Program-made: the position numbers and the translations under genes
The notes under the pieces: generated by a model
The model's database searches: none
The model's input: the letters and a program-made list of their open reading frames with translations, nothing else
What the model was told of the DNA's origin: nothing
Source: Diorhabda sublineata
Lineage: Eukaryota; Arthropoda; Insecta; Coleoptera; Chrysomelidae
Reading direction: 5' to 3'
Assembly (NCBI RefSeq): GCF_026230105.1
Contig: NW_026614188.1
Span: 310,001 to 374,000, forward strand
Length of the DNA stretch: 64,000 nucleotides
Part shown: positions 38,562 through 52,496 of the stretch, in pieces
Layout: each line of letters begins with the position of its first letter
Numbering within the stretch: position 1 is the stretch's first letter

Positions 38562-39148
38562 ATGATATCTGACAGAGTTAGATGCAAACTCACTCAAATA
38601 TATGAGAAATGTTGAAATTCGACTTCAAATTAGGAAGATAGACTTTGAAAATTTTCCATATTTTCAAAGTGACAGTTGACCTCAATGGTCTTCAATCGAT
38701 GTTATTCGATGATATCTGACAAAGTTAGATGCAAACTCACTCAAATATATGCGAAATGTTGAAATTCGACTTCACATTAGGAAGATAGACTTGCAAATTT
38801 TCAATTATTACAAAGTGACAGTTGACCTCAATGGTCTTCAATCGATGTTATTCGATGATATATGACAAAGTTAGATACATACTCACTCAAATATATGAGA
38901 AATGTTGAAATTCGACTTCAAATTAGGAAGATAGACTTTGAAAATTTTCCATATTTTCAAAGTGACAGTTGACCTCAATGGTCTTCAATCGATGTTATTC
39001 GATGATATCTGACAAAGTTAGATGCAAACTCACTCAAATATATGAGAAATGTTGAAATTCGACTTCACATTAGGAAGATAGACTTTGAAAATTTTCAATT
39101 ATTACAAAGTGACAGTTGACCTTAATGGGCTTCAATGGATGTTATTCG
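38562..39148. repeat. Four-monomer segment shared with 42815-43401
   Basis: cagag AAA ccata ggtct; 'tatgcgaaatg' gacttgc; a 'gatatatgac' monomer with 'gatacatactc' and an AAA ccata tail; then CAC caatt. It recurs at an offset of 4253 bp. The third monomer is itself a mosaic: other 'gatacatactc' monomers are of the CAC gacttgc type. The last monomer ends 'ttaatgggct' here and 'tcaatga' in the second copy. Confidence 0.78.
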
Positions 39149-40321
39149 ATGATATCTGACAGAGTTAGATGCAAACTCACTCAAATATATGAGAAATGTT
39201 GAAATTCGACTTCACATTAGGAAGATAGACTTGCAAATTTTCAATTATTACAAAGTGACAGTTGACCTCAATGGTCTTCAATCGATGTTATTCGATGATA
39301 TCTGACAAAGTTAGATGCAAACTCACTCAAATATATGAGAAATGTTGAAATTCGACTTCACATTAGGAAGATAGACTTGCAAATTTTCAATTATTACAAA
39401 GTGACAGTTGACCTCAATGGTCTTCAATCGATGTTATTCGATGATATCTGACAGAGTTAGATGCAAACTCACTCAAATATATGAGAAATGTTGGAATTCG
39501 ACTTCAAATTATGAAGATAGACTTTGAAAATTTTCCATATTTTCAAAGTGACAGTTGACCTTAATGGGCTTCAATGGATGTTATTCGATGATATCTGACA
39601 AAGTTAGATGCAAACTCACTCAAATATATGAGAAATGTTGAAATTCGACTTCACATTAGGAAGATAGACTTTGAAAATTTTCAATTATTACAAAGTGACA
39701 GTTGACCTCAATGGTCTTCAATCGATGTTATTCGATGATATCTGAGAGAGTTAGATGCAAACTCACTCAAATATATGAGAAATGTTGAAATTCGACTTCA
39801 AATTAGGAACATAGACTTTGAAAATTTTCCATATTTACAAAGTGACAGTTGACCTCAATGGTCTTCAATCGATGTTATTCGATGATATCTGACAGAGTTA
39901 GATGCAAACTCACTCAAATATATGAGAAATGTTGAAATTCGACTTCACATTAGGAAGATAGACTTTGAAAATTTTCAATTATTACAAAGTGACAGTTGAC
40001 CTCAATGGTCTTCAATCGATGTTATTCGATGATATCTGACAAAGTTAGATACAAACTCACTCAAATATATGAGAAATGTTGAAATTCGACTTCAAATTAG
40101 GAAGATAGACTTTGAAAATTTTCCATATTTTCAAAGTGACAGTTGACCTCAATGGTCTTCAATCGATGTTATTCGATGATATCTGACAAAGTTAGATGCA
40201 AACTCACTCAAATATATGCGAAATGTTGAAATTCGACTTCACATTAGGAAGATAGACTTGCAAATTTTCAATTATTACAAAGTGACAGTTGACCTCAATG
40301 GTCTTCAATCGATGTTATTCG
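39149..40321. repeat. Eight-monomer segment, second copy of 35483-36655
   Basis: Offset 3666 bp. It contains the last ggaattc/tatgaag monomer of the window (39441-39587) and leads directly into copy 2 of the nine-monomer higher-order repeat. Confidence 0.83.
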
Positions 40322-42226
40322 ATGATATCTGACAAAGTTAGATACATACTCACTCAAATATATGAGAAATGTTGAAATTCGACTTCACATTAGGAAGATA
40401 GACTTGCAAATTTTCAATTATTACAAAGTGACAGTTGACCTCAATGGGCTTCAATTGATGTTATTCGATGACATCTGACAAAGTTAGATGCAAACTCACT
40501 CAAATATATGAGAAATGTTGAAATTCGACTTCAAATTAGGAAGATAGACTTTGAAAATTTTCAATTATTACAAAGTGACAGTTGACCTCAATGGGCTTCA
40601 ATCGATGTTATTCGATGATATCTGACAGAGTTAGATGCAAACTCACTCAAATATATGAGAAATGTTGAAATTCGACTTCACATTAGGAAGATAGACTTTG
40701 AAAATTTTCAATTATTACAAAGTGACAGTTGACCTCAATAGGCTTCAATGGATGTTATTCGATGATATCTGACAAAGTTAGATGCAAACTCACTCAAATA
40801 TATGAGAAATGTTGAAATTCGACTTCAAATTAGGAAGATAGACTTTGAAAATTTTCAATTATTACAAAGTGACAGTTGACCTCAATGGTCTTCAATCGAT
40901 GTTATTCGATGATATCTGAGAGAGTTAGATGCAAACTCACTCAAATATATGAGAAATGTTGAAATTCGACTTCAAATTAGGAAGATAGACTTTGAAAATT
41001 TTCCATATTTACAGTGACAGTTGACCTCAATGGGCTTCAATGGATGTTATTCGATGACATCTGACAAAGTTAGATGCAAACTCACTCAAATATATGAGAA
41101 ATGTTGAAATTCGACTTCAAATTAGGTAGATAGACTTTGAAAATTTTCCATATTTTCAAAGTGACAGTTGACCTCAATGGGCTTCAATGGATGTTATTCG
41201 ATGATATCTGACAAAGTTAGATGCAAACTCACTCAAATATATGAGAAATGTTGAAATTCGACTTCACATTAGGAAGATAGACTTTGAAAATTTTCCATAT
41301 TTTCAAAGTGACAGTTGACCTCAATGGGCTTCAATGGATGTTATTCGATGATATCTGACAAAGTTAGATGCAAACTCACTCAAATATATGAGAAATGTTG
41401 AAGTTCGACTTCACATTAAGAAGATAGACTTTGAAAATTTTCAATTATTACAAAGTGACAGTTGACCTCAATGGGCTTCAATGGATGTTATTCGATGATA
41501 TCAGACAAAGTTAGATGCAAACTCTCTTAATATATGAGAAATGTTGAAATTCGACTTCACATTAGGAAGATAGACTTTGAAAATTTTCAATTATTACAAA
41601 GTGACAGTTGACCTCAATGGTCTTCAATCGATGTTATTCGATGATATCTGACAGAGTTAGATGCAAACTCACTCAAATATATGAGAAATGTTGAAATTCG
41701 ACTTCAAATTAGGAAGATAGACTTTGAAAATTTTCCATATTTTCAAAGTGACAGTTGACCTCAATGGGCTTCAATGGATGTTATTCGATGATATCTGACA
41801 AAGTTAGATGCAAACTCACTCAAATATATGAGAAATGTTGAAATTCGACTTCACATTAGGAAGATAGACTTTGAAAATTTTCAATTATTACAAAGTGACA
41901 GTTGACCTCAATAGGCTTCAATGGATGTTATTCGATGATATCTGACAAAGTTAGATGCAAACTCACTCAAATATATGAGAAAAGTTGAAATTCGACATCA
42001 AATTAGGAAGATAGACTTTGAAAATTTTCAATTATTACAAAGTGACAGTTGACCTCAATGGTCTTCAATCGATGTTATTCGATGATATCTGAGATTTAGA
42101 TGCAAACTCACTCAAATATATGAGAAATGTTGAAATTCGACTTCAAATTAGGAAGATAGACTTTGAAAATTTTCCATATTTTCAAAGTGACAGTTGACCT
42201 CAATGGGCTTCAATGGATGTTATTCG
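40322..42226. repeat. Nine-monomer repeat, copy 2, extended to 13 monomers
   Basis: After the nine monomers described for 36950-38268 it adds cagag AAA gggct, CAC aggct, a 'cgacatcaaatt' monomer (41935; this copy also has 'gaaaagttg') and a 'gagatttag' monomer (2-bp loss, 42082). All four additions recur after copy 3, so copies 2 and 3 share a 12-13-monomer ancestor. Confidence 0.85.
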
Positions 42227-43989
42227 ATGATATCTGACAAAGTTAGATGCAAACTCACTCAAATATATGAGAAATGTTGAAGTTCGACTTCACATTAAGA
42301 AGATAGACTTTGAAAATTTTCAATTATTACAAAGTGACAGTTGACCTCAATGGGCTTCAATGAATGTTATTCGATGATATCTGACAAAGTTAGATGCAAA
42401 CTCACTCAAATATATGAGAAATGTTGAAATTCGACTTCACATTAGGAAGATAGACTTTGAAAATTTTCAATTATTACAAAGTGACAGTTGACCTCAATGG
42501 TCTTCAATCGATGTTATTCGATGATATCTGAGAGAGTTAGATGAAAACTCACTCAAATATATGAGAAATGTTGAAATTCGACTTCAAATTAGGAACATAG
42601 ACTTTGAAAATTTTCCATATTTACAAAGTGACAGTTGACCTCAATGGTCTTCAATCGATGTTATTCGATGATATCTGACAGAGTTAGATGCAAACTCGCT
42701 CAAATATATGAGAAATGTTGAAATTCGACTTCACATTAGGAAGATAGACTTTGAAAATTTTCAATTATTACAAAGTGACAGTTGACCTCAATGGTCTTCA
42801 ATCGATGTTATTCGATGATATCTGACAGAGTTAGATGCAAACTCACTCAAATATATGAGGAATGTTGAAATTCGACTTCAAATTAGGAAGATAGACTTTG
42901 AAAATTTTCCATATTTTCAAAGTGACAGTTGACCTCAATGGTCTTCAATCGATGTTATTCGATGATATCTGACAAAGTTAGATGCAAACTCACTCAAATA
43001 TATGCGAAATGTTGAAATTCGACTTCACATTAGGAAGATAGACTTGCAAATTTTCAATTATTACAAAGTGACAGTTGACCTCAATGGTCTTCAATCGATG
43101 TTATTCGATGATATATGACAAAGTTAGATACATACTCACTCAAATATATGAGAAATGTTGAAATTCGACTTCAAATTAGGAAGATAGACTTTGAAAATTT
43201 TCCATATTTTCAAAGTGACAGTTGACCTCAATGGTCTTCAATCGATGTTATTCGATGATATCTGACAAAGTTAGATGCAAACTCACTCAAATATATGAGA
43301 AATGTTGAAATTCGACTTCACATTAGGAAGATAGACTTTGAAAATTTTCAATTATTACAAAGTGACAGTTGACCTCAATGGGCTTCAATGAATGTTATTC
43401 GATGATATCTGACAAAGTTAGATGCAAACTCACTCAAATATATGAGAAATGTTGAAATTCGACTTCACATTAGGAAGATAGACTTTGAAAATTTTCAATT
43501 ATTACAAAGTGACAGTTGACCTCAATGGTCTTCAATCGATGTTATTCGATGATATCTGAGAGAGTTAGATGCAAACTCACTCAAATATATGAGAAATGTT
43601 GAAATTCGACTTCAAATTAGGAACATAGACTTTGAAAATTTTCCATATTTACAAAGTGACAGTTGACCTCAATGGTCTTCAATCGATGTTATTCGATGAT
43701 ATCTGACAGAGTTAGATGCAAACTCACTCAAATATATGAGAAATGTTGAAATTCGACTTCACATTAGGAAGATAGACTTTGAAAATTTTCAATTATTACA
43801 AAGTGACAGTTGACCTCAATAGGCTTCAATGGATGTTATTCGATGATATCTGACAAAGTTAGATGCAAACTCACTCAAATATATGAGAAATGTTGAAATT
43901 CGACTTCAAATTAGGAAGATAGACTTTGAAAATTTTCCATATTTTCAAAGTGACAGTTGACCTCAATGGTCTTCAATCGATGTTATTCG

Positions 43990-45745
43990 ATGATATCTGA
44001 CAAAGTTAGATGCAAACTCACTCAAATATATGAGAAATGTTGAAATTCGACTTCACATTAGGAAGATAGACTTGCAAATTTTCAATTATTACAAAGTGAC
44101 AGTTGACCTCAATGGGCTTCAATTGATGTTATTCGATGACATCTGACAAAGTTAGATGCAAACTCACTCAAATATATGAGAAATGTTGAAATTCGACTTC
44201 AAATTAGGAAGATAGACTTTGAAAATTTTCAATTATTACAAAGTGACAGTTGACCTCAATGGGCTTCAATCGATGTTATTCGATGATATCTGACAGAGTT
44301 AGATGCAAACTCACTCAAATATATGAGAAATGTTGAAATTCGACTTCACATTAGGAAGATAGACTTTGAAAATTTTCAATTATTACAAAGTGACAGTTGA
44401 CCTCAATAGGCTTCAATGGATGTTATTCGATGATATCTGACAAAGTTAGATGCAAACTCACTCAAATATATGAGAAATGTTGAAATTCGACTTCAAATTA
44501 GGAAGATAGACTTTGAAAATTTTCAATTATTACAAAGTGACAGTTGACCTCAATGGTCTTCAATCGATGTTATTCGATGATATCTGAGAGAGTTAGATGC
44601 AAACTCACTCAAATATATGAGAAATGTTGAAATTCGACTTCAAATTAGGAAGATAGACTTTGAAAATTTTCCATATTTACAGTGACAGTTGACCTCAATG
44701 GGCTTCAATGGATGTTATTCGATGATATCTGACAAAGTTAGATGCAAACTCACTCAAATATATGAGAAATGTTGAAATTCGACTTCACATTAGGAAGATA
44801 GACTTTGAAAATTTTCCATATTTTCAAAGTGACAGTTGACCTCAATGGGCTTCAATGGATGTTATTCGATGATATCTGACAAAGTTAGATGCAAACTCAC
44901 TCAAATATATGAGAAATGTTGAAGTTCGACTTCACATTAAGAAGATAGACTTTGAAAATTTTCAATTATTACAAAGTGACAGTTGACCTCAATGGGCTTC
45001 AATGGATGTTATTCGATGATATCAGACAAAGTTAGATGCAAACTCTCTTAATATATGAGAAATGTTGAAATTCGACTTCACATTAGGAAGATAGACTTTG
45101 AAAATTTTCAATTATTACAAAGTGACAGTTGACCTCAATGGTCTTCAATCGATGTTATTCGATGATATCTGACAGAGTTAGATGCAAACTCACTCAAATA
45201 TATGAGAAATGTTGAAATTCGACTTCAAATTAGGAAGATAGACTTTGAAAATTTTCCATATTTTCAAAGTGACAGTTGACCTCAATGGGCTTCAATGGAT
45301 GTTATTCGATGATATCTGACAAAGTTAGATGCAAACTCACTCAAATATATGAGAAATGTTGAAATTCGACTTCACATTAGGAAGATAGACTTTGAAAATT
45401 TTCAATTATTACAAAGTGACAGTTGACCTCAATAGGCTTCAATGGATGTTATTCGATGATATCTGACAAAGTTAGATGCAAACTCACTCAAATATATGAG
45501 AAATGTTGAAATTCGACATCAAATTAGGAAGATAGACTTTGAAAATTTTCAATTATTACAAAGTGACAGTTGACCTCAATGGTCTTCAATCGATGTTATT
45601 CGATGATATCTGAGATTTAGATGCAAACTCACTCAAATTTATGAGAAATGTTGAAATTCGACTTCAAATTAGGAAGATAGACTTTGAAAATTTTCCATAT
45701 TTACAGAGACAGTTGACCTCAATGGGCTTCAATTGATGTTATTCG
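43990..45745. repeat. Nine-monomer repeat, copy 3, lacking one monomer, 12 monomers in all
   Basis: Matches 40322-42226, but the gacatct/'aggtagatag' monomer (41054-41200) is missing: 'atttacagtg' at 44577-44721 is followed directly by caaag CAC ccata. The offset drops from 3668 to 3521 bp, exactly one monomer. The last monomer (45603-45745, 143 bp) is the most eroded length variant seen, with 'gagatttag' (-2) and 'acagagacag' (-2), plus 'aaatttatg'. Confidence 0.85.
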
Positions 45746-46774
45746 ATGACATCTGACAAAGTTAGATGCAAACTCACTCAAATATATGAGAAATGTTGAA
45801 ATTCGACTTCAAATTAGGAAGATAGACTTTGAAAATTTTCAATTATTACAAAGTGACAGTTGACCTCAATGGTCTTCAATCGATGTTATTCGATAATATC
45901 TGACAGAGTTAGATGCAAACTCACTCAAATATATGAGAAATGTTGAAATTCGACTTCAAATTAGGAACATAGACTTTGAAAATTTTCCATATTTACAAAG
46001 TGACAGTTGACCTCAATGGGCTTCAATTGATGTTATTCGATGACATCTGACAAAGTTAGATGCAAACTCACTCAAATATATGAGAAATGTTGAAATTCGA
46101 CTTCAAATTAGGAACATAGACTTTGAAAATTTTCCATATTTACAAAGTGACAGTTGACCTCAATGGGCTTCAATTGATGTTATTCGATGACATCTGACAA
46201 AGTTAGATGCAAACTCACTCAAATATATGAGAAATGTTGAAATTCGACTTCAAATTAGGAAGATAGACTTTGAAAATTTTCAATTATTACAAAGTGACAG
46301 TTGACCTCAATGGTCTTCAATCGATGTTATTCGATGATATCTGACAGAGTTAGATGCAAACTCACTCAAATATATGAGAAATGTTGAAATTCGACTTCAA
46401 ATTAGGAACATAGACTTTGAAAATTTTCCATATTTACAAAGTGACAGTTGACCTCAATGGGCTTCAATTGATGTTATTCGATGACATCTGACAAAGTTAG
46501 ATGCAAACTCACTCAAATATATGAGAAATGTTGAAATTGGACTTCAAATTAGGAAGATAGACTTTGAAAATTTTCAATTATTACAAAGTGACAGTTGACC
46601 TCAATGGTCTTCAATCGATGTTATTCGATGATATCTGACAGAGTTAGATGCAAACTCACTCAAATATATGAGAAATGTTGAAATTCGACTTCAAATTAGG
46701 AAGATAGACTTTGAAAATTTTCCATATTTTCAAAGTGACAGTTGACCTCAATGGGCTTCAATGGATGTTATTCG
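45746..46774. repeat. Seven-monomer unit, complete copy A
   Basis: Order: gacatct AAA ggtct; 'ataatatc' aacatag tcaattg; gacatct aacatag tcaattg; gacatct AAA caatt ggtct; cagag aacatag tcaattg; gacatct 'attgg' ggtct; cagag AAA ccata gggct. It matches 61010-62038 (1029 bp each, offset 15264). Shortened derivatives lie at 49563-50150 (four monomers) and 57193-58074 (six monomers, one chimeric). Confidence 0.87.
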
Positions 46775-48242
46775 ATGATATCTGACAAAGTTAGATGCAA
46801 ACTCACTCAAATATATGAGAAATGTTGAAATTCGACTTCACATTAGGAAGATAGACTTTGAAAATTTTCAATTATTACAAAGTGACAGTTGACCTCAATG
46901 GGCTTCAATCGATGTTATTCGATGATATCTGACAGAGTTAGATGCAAACTCACTCAAATATATGAGAAATGTTGAAATTCGACTTCAAATTAGGAAGATA
47001 GACTTTGAAAATTTTCCATATTTACAAAGTGACAGTTGACCTCAATGGGCTTCAATTGATGTTATTCGATGACATCTGACAAAGTTAGATGCAAACTCAC
47101 TCAAATATATGAGAAATGTTGAAATTCGACTTCAAATTAGGAAGATAGACTTTGAAAATTTTCCATATTTACAGTGACAGTTGACCTCAATGGGCTTCAA
47201 TGGATGTTATTCGATGATATCTGACAAAGTTAGATGCTAACTCACTCAAATATATGAGAAATGTTGAAATTCGACTTCACATTAGGAAGATAGACTTTGA
47301 AAATTTTCAATTATTACAAAGTGACAGTTGACCTCAATGGGCTTCAATCGATGTTATTCGATGATATCTGACAGAGTTAGATGCAAACTCACTCAAATAT
47401 ATGAGAAATGTTGAAATTCGACTTCACATTAGGAAGATAGACTTTGAAAATTTTCAATTATTACAAAGTGACAGTTGAACTCAATGGGCTTCAATGGATG
47501 TTATTCGATGATATCTGACAAAGTAAGATGCAAACTCACTCAAATATATGAGAAATGTTGAAATTCGACTTCAAATTAGGAAGATAGACTTTGAAAATTT
47601 TCAATTATTACAAAGTGACAGTTGACCTCAATGGGCTTCAATGAATGTTATTCGATGATATCTGACAAAGTTAGATGCAAACTCACTCAAATATATGAGA
47701 AATGTTGAAATTCGACTTCACATTAGGAAGATAGACTTTGAAAATTTTCAATTATTACAAAGTGACAGTTGAACTCAATGGGATTCAATGGATGTTATTC
47801 GATGATATCTGACAAAGTTAGATGCAAACTCACTCAAATATATGAGAAATGTTGAAATTCGACTTCACATTAGGAAGATAGACTTTGAAAATTTTCAATT
47901 ATTACAAAGTGACAGTTGAACTCAATGGGCTTCAATGGATGTTATTCGATGATATCTGACAAAGTAAGATGCAAACTCACTCAAATATATGAGAAATGTT
48001 GAAATTCGACTTCAAATTAGGAAGATAGACTTTGAAAATTTTCAATTATTACAAAGTGACAGTTGACCACAATGGTCTTCAATCGATGTTATTCGATGAT
48101 ATCTGACAAAGTTAGATGCAAACTCACTCAAATATATGAGAAATGTTGAAATTCGACTTCAAATTAGGAAGATAGACTTTGAAAATTTTCAATTATTACA
48201 AAGTGACAGTTGACCTCAATGGTCTTCAATCGATGTTATTCG
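46775..48242. repeat. Ten-monomer segment shared with 58222-59689
   Basis: Monomers 320-329 match 398-407 at an offset of 11447 bp, 1468 bp each. They share the 2-bp loss 'atttacagtg', 'gctaactc', three 'gaactc' and two 'aaagtaag' monomers, and 'gaccac'. One difference seen: A at 47783 ('gggattc') against C at 59230 ('gggcttc'). Confidence 0.87.
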
Positions 48243-48389
48243 ATGATATCTGACAGAGTTAGATGCAAACTCACTCAAATATATGAGAAATGTTGAAATT
48301 CGACTTCACATTAGGAAGATAGACTTTGAAAATTTTCAATTATTACAAAGTGACAGTTGAACTCAATGGGCTTCAATGGATGTTATTCG

Positions 48390-49856
48390 ATGATATCTGA
48401 CAAAGTTAGATGCAAATTCACTCAAATATATGAGAACTGTTGAAATTCGACTTCAAATTAGGAACATAGACTTTGAAAATTTTCCATATTTACAAAGTGA
48501 CAGTTGACCTCAATGGGCTTCAATTGATGTTATTCGATGACATCTGACAAAGTTAGATGCAAACTCACTCAAATATATGAGAAATGTTGAAATTCGACTT
48601 CAAATTAGGAAGATAGACTTTGAAAATTTTCAATTATTACAAAGTGACAGTTGACCACAATGGTCTTCAATCGATGTTATTCGATGATATTTGACAAAGT
48701 TAGATGCAAACTCACTCAAATATATGAGAAATGTTGAAATTCGACTTCAAATTAGGAAGATAGACTTTGAAAATTTTCAATTATTACAAAGTGACAGTTG
48801 ACCTCAATGGTCTTCAATCGATGTTATTCGATGATATCTGACAGAGTTAGATGCAAACTCACTCAAATATATGAGAAATGTTGAAATTCGACTTCACATT
48901 AGGAAGATAGACTTTGAAAATTTTCCATATTTTCAAAGTGACAGTTGACCTAAATGGGCTTCAATGGATGTTATTCGATGATATCTGACAAAGTTAGATG
49001 CAAATTCACTCAAATATATGAGAAATGTTGAAATTCGACTTCACATTAGGAAGATAGACTTTGAAAATTTTCAATTATTACAAAGTGACAGTTGACCTCA
49101 ATGGTCTTCAATCGATGTTATTCGATGATATCTGACAGAGTTAGATGCAAACTCACTCAAATATATGAGAAATGTTGAAATTCGACTTCAAATTAGGAAG
49201 ATAGACTTTGAAAATTTTCCATATTTTCAAAGTGACAGTTGACCTCAATGGGCTTCAATGGATGTTATTCGATGATATCTGACAGAGTTAGATGCAAACT
49301 CACTCAAATATATGAGAAATGTTGAAATTCGACTTCACATTAGGAAGATAGACTTTGAAAATTTTCCATATTTTCAAAGTGACAGTTGACCTTAATGGGC
49401 TTCAATGGATGTTATTCGATATCTGACAAAGTTAGATGCAAATTCACTCAAATATATGAGAACTGTTGAAATTCGACTTCAAATTAGGAACATAGACTTT
49501 GAAAATTTTCCATATTTACAAAGTGACAGTTGACCTCAATGGGCTTCAATTGATGTTATTCGATGACATCTGACAAAGTTAGATGCAAACTCACTCAAAT
49601 ATATGAGAAATGTTGAAATTCGACTTCAAATTAGGAAGATAGACTTTGAAAATTTTCAATTATTACAAAGTGACAGTTGACCTCAATGGTCTTCAATCGA
49701 TGTTATTCGATAATATCTGACAGAGTTAGATGCAAACTCACTCAAATATATGAGAAATGTTGAAATTCGACTTCAAATTAGGAACATAGACTTTGAAAAT
49801 TTTCCATATTTACAAAGTGACAGTTGACCTCAATGGGCTTCAATTGATGTTATTCG
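48390..49856. repeat. Ten-monomer segment shared with 56023-57486
   Basis: Monomers 331-340 match 383-392 in order: gcaaattc/gaactg aacatag; gaccac; AAA ggtct; CAC ctaaat; gcaaattc CAC; AAA gggct; CAC ttaatgg; 'atatctg' gcaaattc/gaactg; gacatct ggtct; ataatatc aacatag. Differences: the downstream copy lacks 'atg' at its start, has 'cgaagaca' (56165) and 'aggaaaatag' (56240), and has 'ataatatc' at 56755 where this one has 'atgatatc'. Confidence 0.83.
48831..49562. repeat. 732-bp five-monomer module, copy 1 of 4
   Basis: CAC ccata ctaaat; gcaaattc CAC ggtct; cagag AAA gggct; cagag CAC ttaatgg; then the 144-bp 'atatctg' gcaaattc/gaactg aacatag tcaattg monomer. It recurs at 55435-56166, 56461-57192 and 59690-60421, always 732 bp. 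The first monomer has 'gacagtt' here and at 56461 but 'gacattt' at 55435 and 59690. Confidence 0.84.
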
Positions 49857-50150
49857 ATGACATCTGACAAAGTTAGATGCAAACTCACTCAAATATATGA
49901 GAAATGTTGAAATTGGACTTCAAATTAGGAAGATAGACTTTGAAAATTTTCAATTATTACAAAGTGACAGTTGACCTCAATGGTCTTCAATCGATGTTAT
50001 TCGATGATATCTGACAGAGTTAGATGCAAACTCACTCAAATATATGAGAAATGTTGAAATTCGACTTCAAATTAGGAAGATAGACTTTGAAAATTTTCCA
50101 TATTTTCAAAGTGACAGTTGACCTCAATGGGCTTCAATGGATGTTATTCG
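49563..50150. repeat. Four-monomer derivative of the seven-monomer unit
   Basis: Keeps the first, second, sixth and seventh members (gacatct ggtct; ataatatc aacatag tcaattg; attgg; AAA gggct) and lacks the third to fifth. Because the second and fifth members both end aacatag...tcaattg, exchange between them removes exactly three monomers. Confidence 0.83.
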
Positions 50151-50444
50151 ATGATATCTGACAAAGTTAGATGCAAACTCACTCAAATATATGAGAAATG
50201 TTGAAATTCGACTTCACATTAGGAAGATAGACTTTGAAAATTTTCAATTATTACAAAGTGACAGTTGACCTCAATGGGCTTCAATCGATGTTATTCGATG
50301 ATATCTGACAGAGTTAGATGCAAACTCACTCAAATATATGAGAAATGTTGAAATTCGACTTCAAATTAGGAAGATAGACTTTGAAAATTTTCCATATTTA
50401 CAAAGTGACAGTTGACCTCAATGGGCTTCAATTGATGTTATTCG

Positions 50445-51469
50445 ATGACATCTGACAAAGTTAGATGCAAACTCACTCAAATATATGAGAAATGTTGAAA
50501 TTCGACTTCAAATTAGGAAGATAGACTTTGAAAATTTTCCATATTTACAGTGACAGTTGACCTCAATGGGCTTCAATGGATGTTATTCGATGATATCTGA
50601 CAAAGTTAGATGCAAACTCACTCAAATATATGAGAAATGTTGAAATTCGACTTCACATTAGGAAGATAGACTTTGAAAATTTTCAATTATTACAAAGTGA
50701 CAGTTGACCTCAATGGGCTTCAATCGATGTTATTCGATGATATCTGACAGAGTTAGATGCAAACTCACTCAAATATATGAGAAATGTTGAAATTCGACTT
50801 CAAATTAGGAAGATAGACTTTGAAAATTTTCAATTATTACAAAGTGACAGTTGACCTCAATGGTCTTCAATCGATGTTATTCGATGATATCTGAGAGAGT
50901 TAGATGCAAACTCACTCAAATATATGAGAAATGTTGAAATTCGACTTCAAATTAGGAAGATAGACTTTGAAAATTTTCCATATTTACAGTGACAGTTGAC
51001 CTCAATGGGCTTCAATGGATGTTATTCGATGACATCTGACAAAGTTAGATACAAACTCACTCAAATATATGAGAAATGTTGAAATTCGACTTCAAATTAG
51101 GAAGATAGACTTTGAAAATTTTCCATATTTTCAATGTGACAGTTGACCTCAATGGGCTTCAATGGATGTTATTCGATGATATCTGACAAAGTTAGATGCA
51201 AACTCACTCAAATATATGAGAAATGTTGAAATTCGACTTCACATTAGGAAGATAGACTTTGAAAATTTTCAATTATTACAAAGTGACAGTTGACCTCAAT
51301 GGGCTTCAATCGATGTTATTCGATGATATCTGACAGAGTTAGATGCAAACTCACTCAAATATATGAGAAATGTTGAAATTCGACTTCAAATTAGGAAGAT
51401 AGACTTTGAAAATTTTCCATATTTACAAAGTGACAGTTGACCTCAATGGGCTTCAATTGATGTTATTCG
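50445..51469. repeat. Seven-monomer segment shared with 62478-63503
   Basis: Monomers 345-351 match 427-433 at an offset of 12033 bp: gacatct 'atttacagtg'; CAC gggct tcaatcg; cagag AAA caatt; gagagag 'atttacagtg'; gacatct gatac with 'tcaatgtgac' (51131, 63164); CAC; cagag ccatatttac tcaattg. Differences: T at 63049 ('tcattgg') and one extra T near 63351 in the downstream copy. Confidence 0.86.
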
Positions 51470-52496
51470 ATGACATCTGACAAAGTTAGATGCAAACTCA
51501 CTCAAATATATGAGAAATGTTGAAATTCGACTTCAAATTAGGAAGATAGACTTTGAAAATTTTCAATTATTACAAAGTGACAGTTGACCTCAATGGGCTT
51601 CAATTGATGTTATTCGATGACATCTGACAAAGTTAGATGCAAACTCACTCAAATATATGAGAAATGTTGAAATTGGACTTCAAATTAGGAAGATAGACTT
51701 TGAAAATTTTCAATTATTACAAAGTGACAGTTGACCTCAATGGTCTTCAATCGATGTTATTCGATGATATCTGACAGAGTTAGATGCAAACTCACTCAAA
51801 TATATGAGAAATGTTGAAATTCGACTTCAAATTAGGAAGATAGACTTTGAAAATTTTCCATATTTTCAAAGTGACAGTTGACCTCAATGGGCTTCAATGG
51901 ATGTTATTCGATGATATCTGACAAAGTTAGATGCAAACTCACTCAAATATATGAGAAATGTTGAAATTCGACTTCAAATTAGGAAGATAGACTTTGAAAA
52001 TTTTCAATTATTACAAAGTGACAGTTGACCTCAATGGTCTTCAATCGATGTTATTCGATGATATCTGACAGAGTTAGATGCAAACTCACTCAAATATATG
52101 AGAAATGTTGAAATTCGACTTCAAATTAGGAAGATAGACTTTGAAAATTTTCCATATTTTCAAAGTGACAGTTGACCTCAATGGGCTTCAATGGATGTTA
52201 TTCGATGATATCTGACAAAGTTAGATGCAAACTCACTCAAATATATGAGAAATGTTGAAATTCGACTTCACATTAGGAAGATAGACTTTGAAAATTTTCA
52301 ATTATTACAAAGTGACAGTTGACCTCAATGGTCTTCAATCGATGTTATTCGATGATATCTGAGAGAGTTAGATGCAAACTCACTCAAATATATGAGAAAT
52401 GTTGAAATTCGACTTCAAATTAGGAAGATAGACTTTGAAAATTTTCCATATTTACAGTGACAGTTGACCTCAATGGGCTTCAATGGATGTTATTCG

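Larger units (their letters stand above)
30230..45745. repeat. Array block 3: mixed variants and long segment copies
   Basis: First appearance of 'gacatct' heads (monomer position 5 T to C) at 30230, after 'tcaattg' at the end of the preceding monomer. 'atttacagtg' (2-bp loss) first appears at 37537, 'gaagttcg...attaagaag' at 37976 and 'atcagac...ctcttaata' at 38123. Block 2 monomers continue among them; ggaattc/tatgaag ends at 39441 and gacttgc at 43990. The block is therefore an interdigitation zone rather than a sharp border. Confidence 0.82.
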
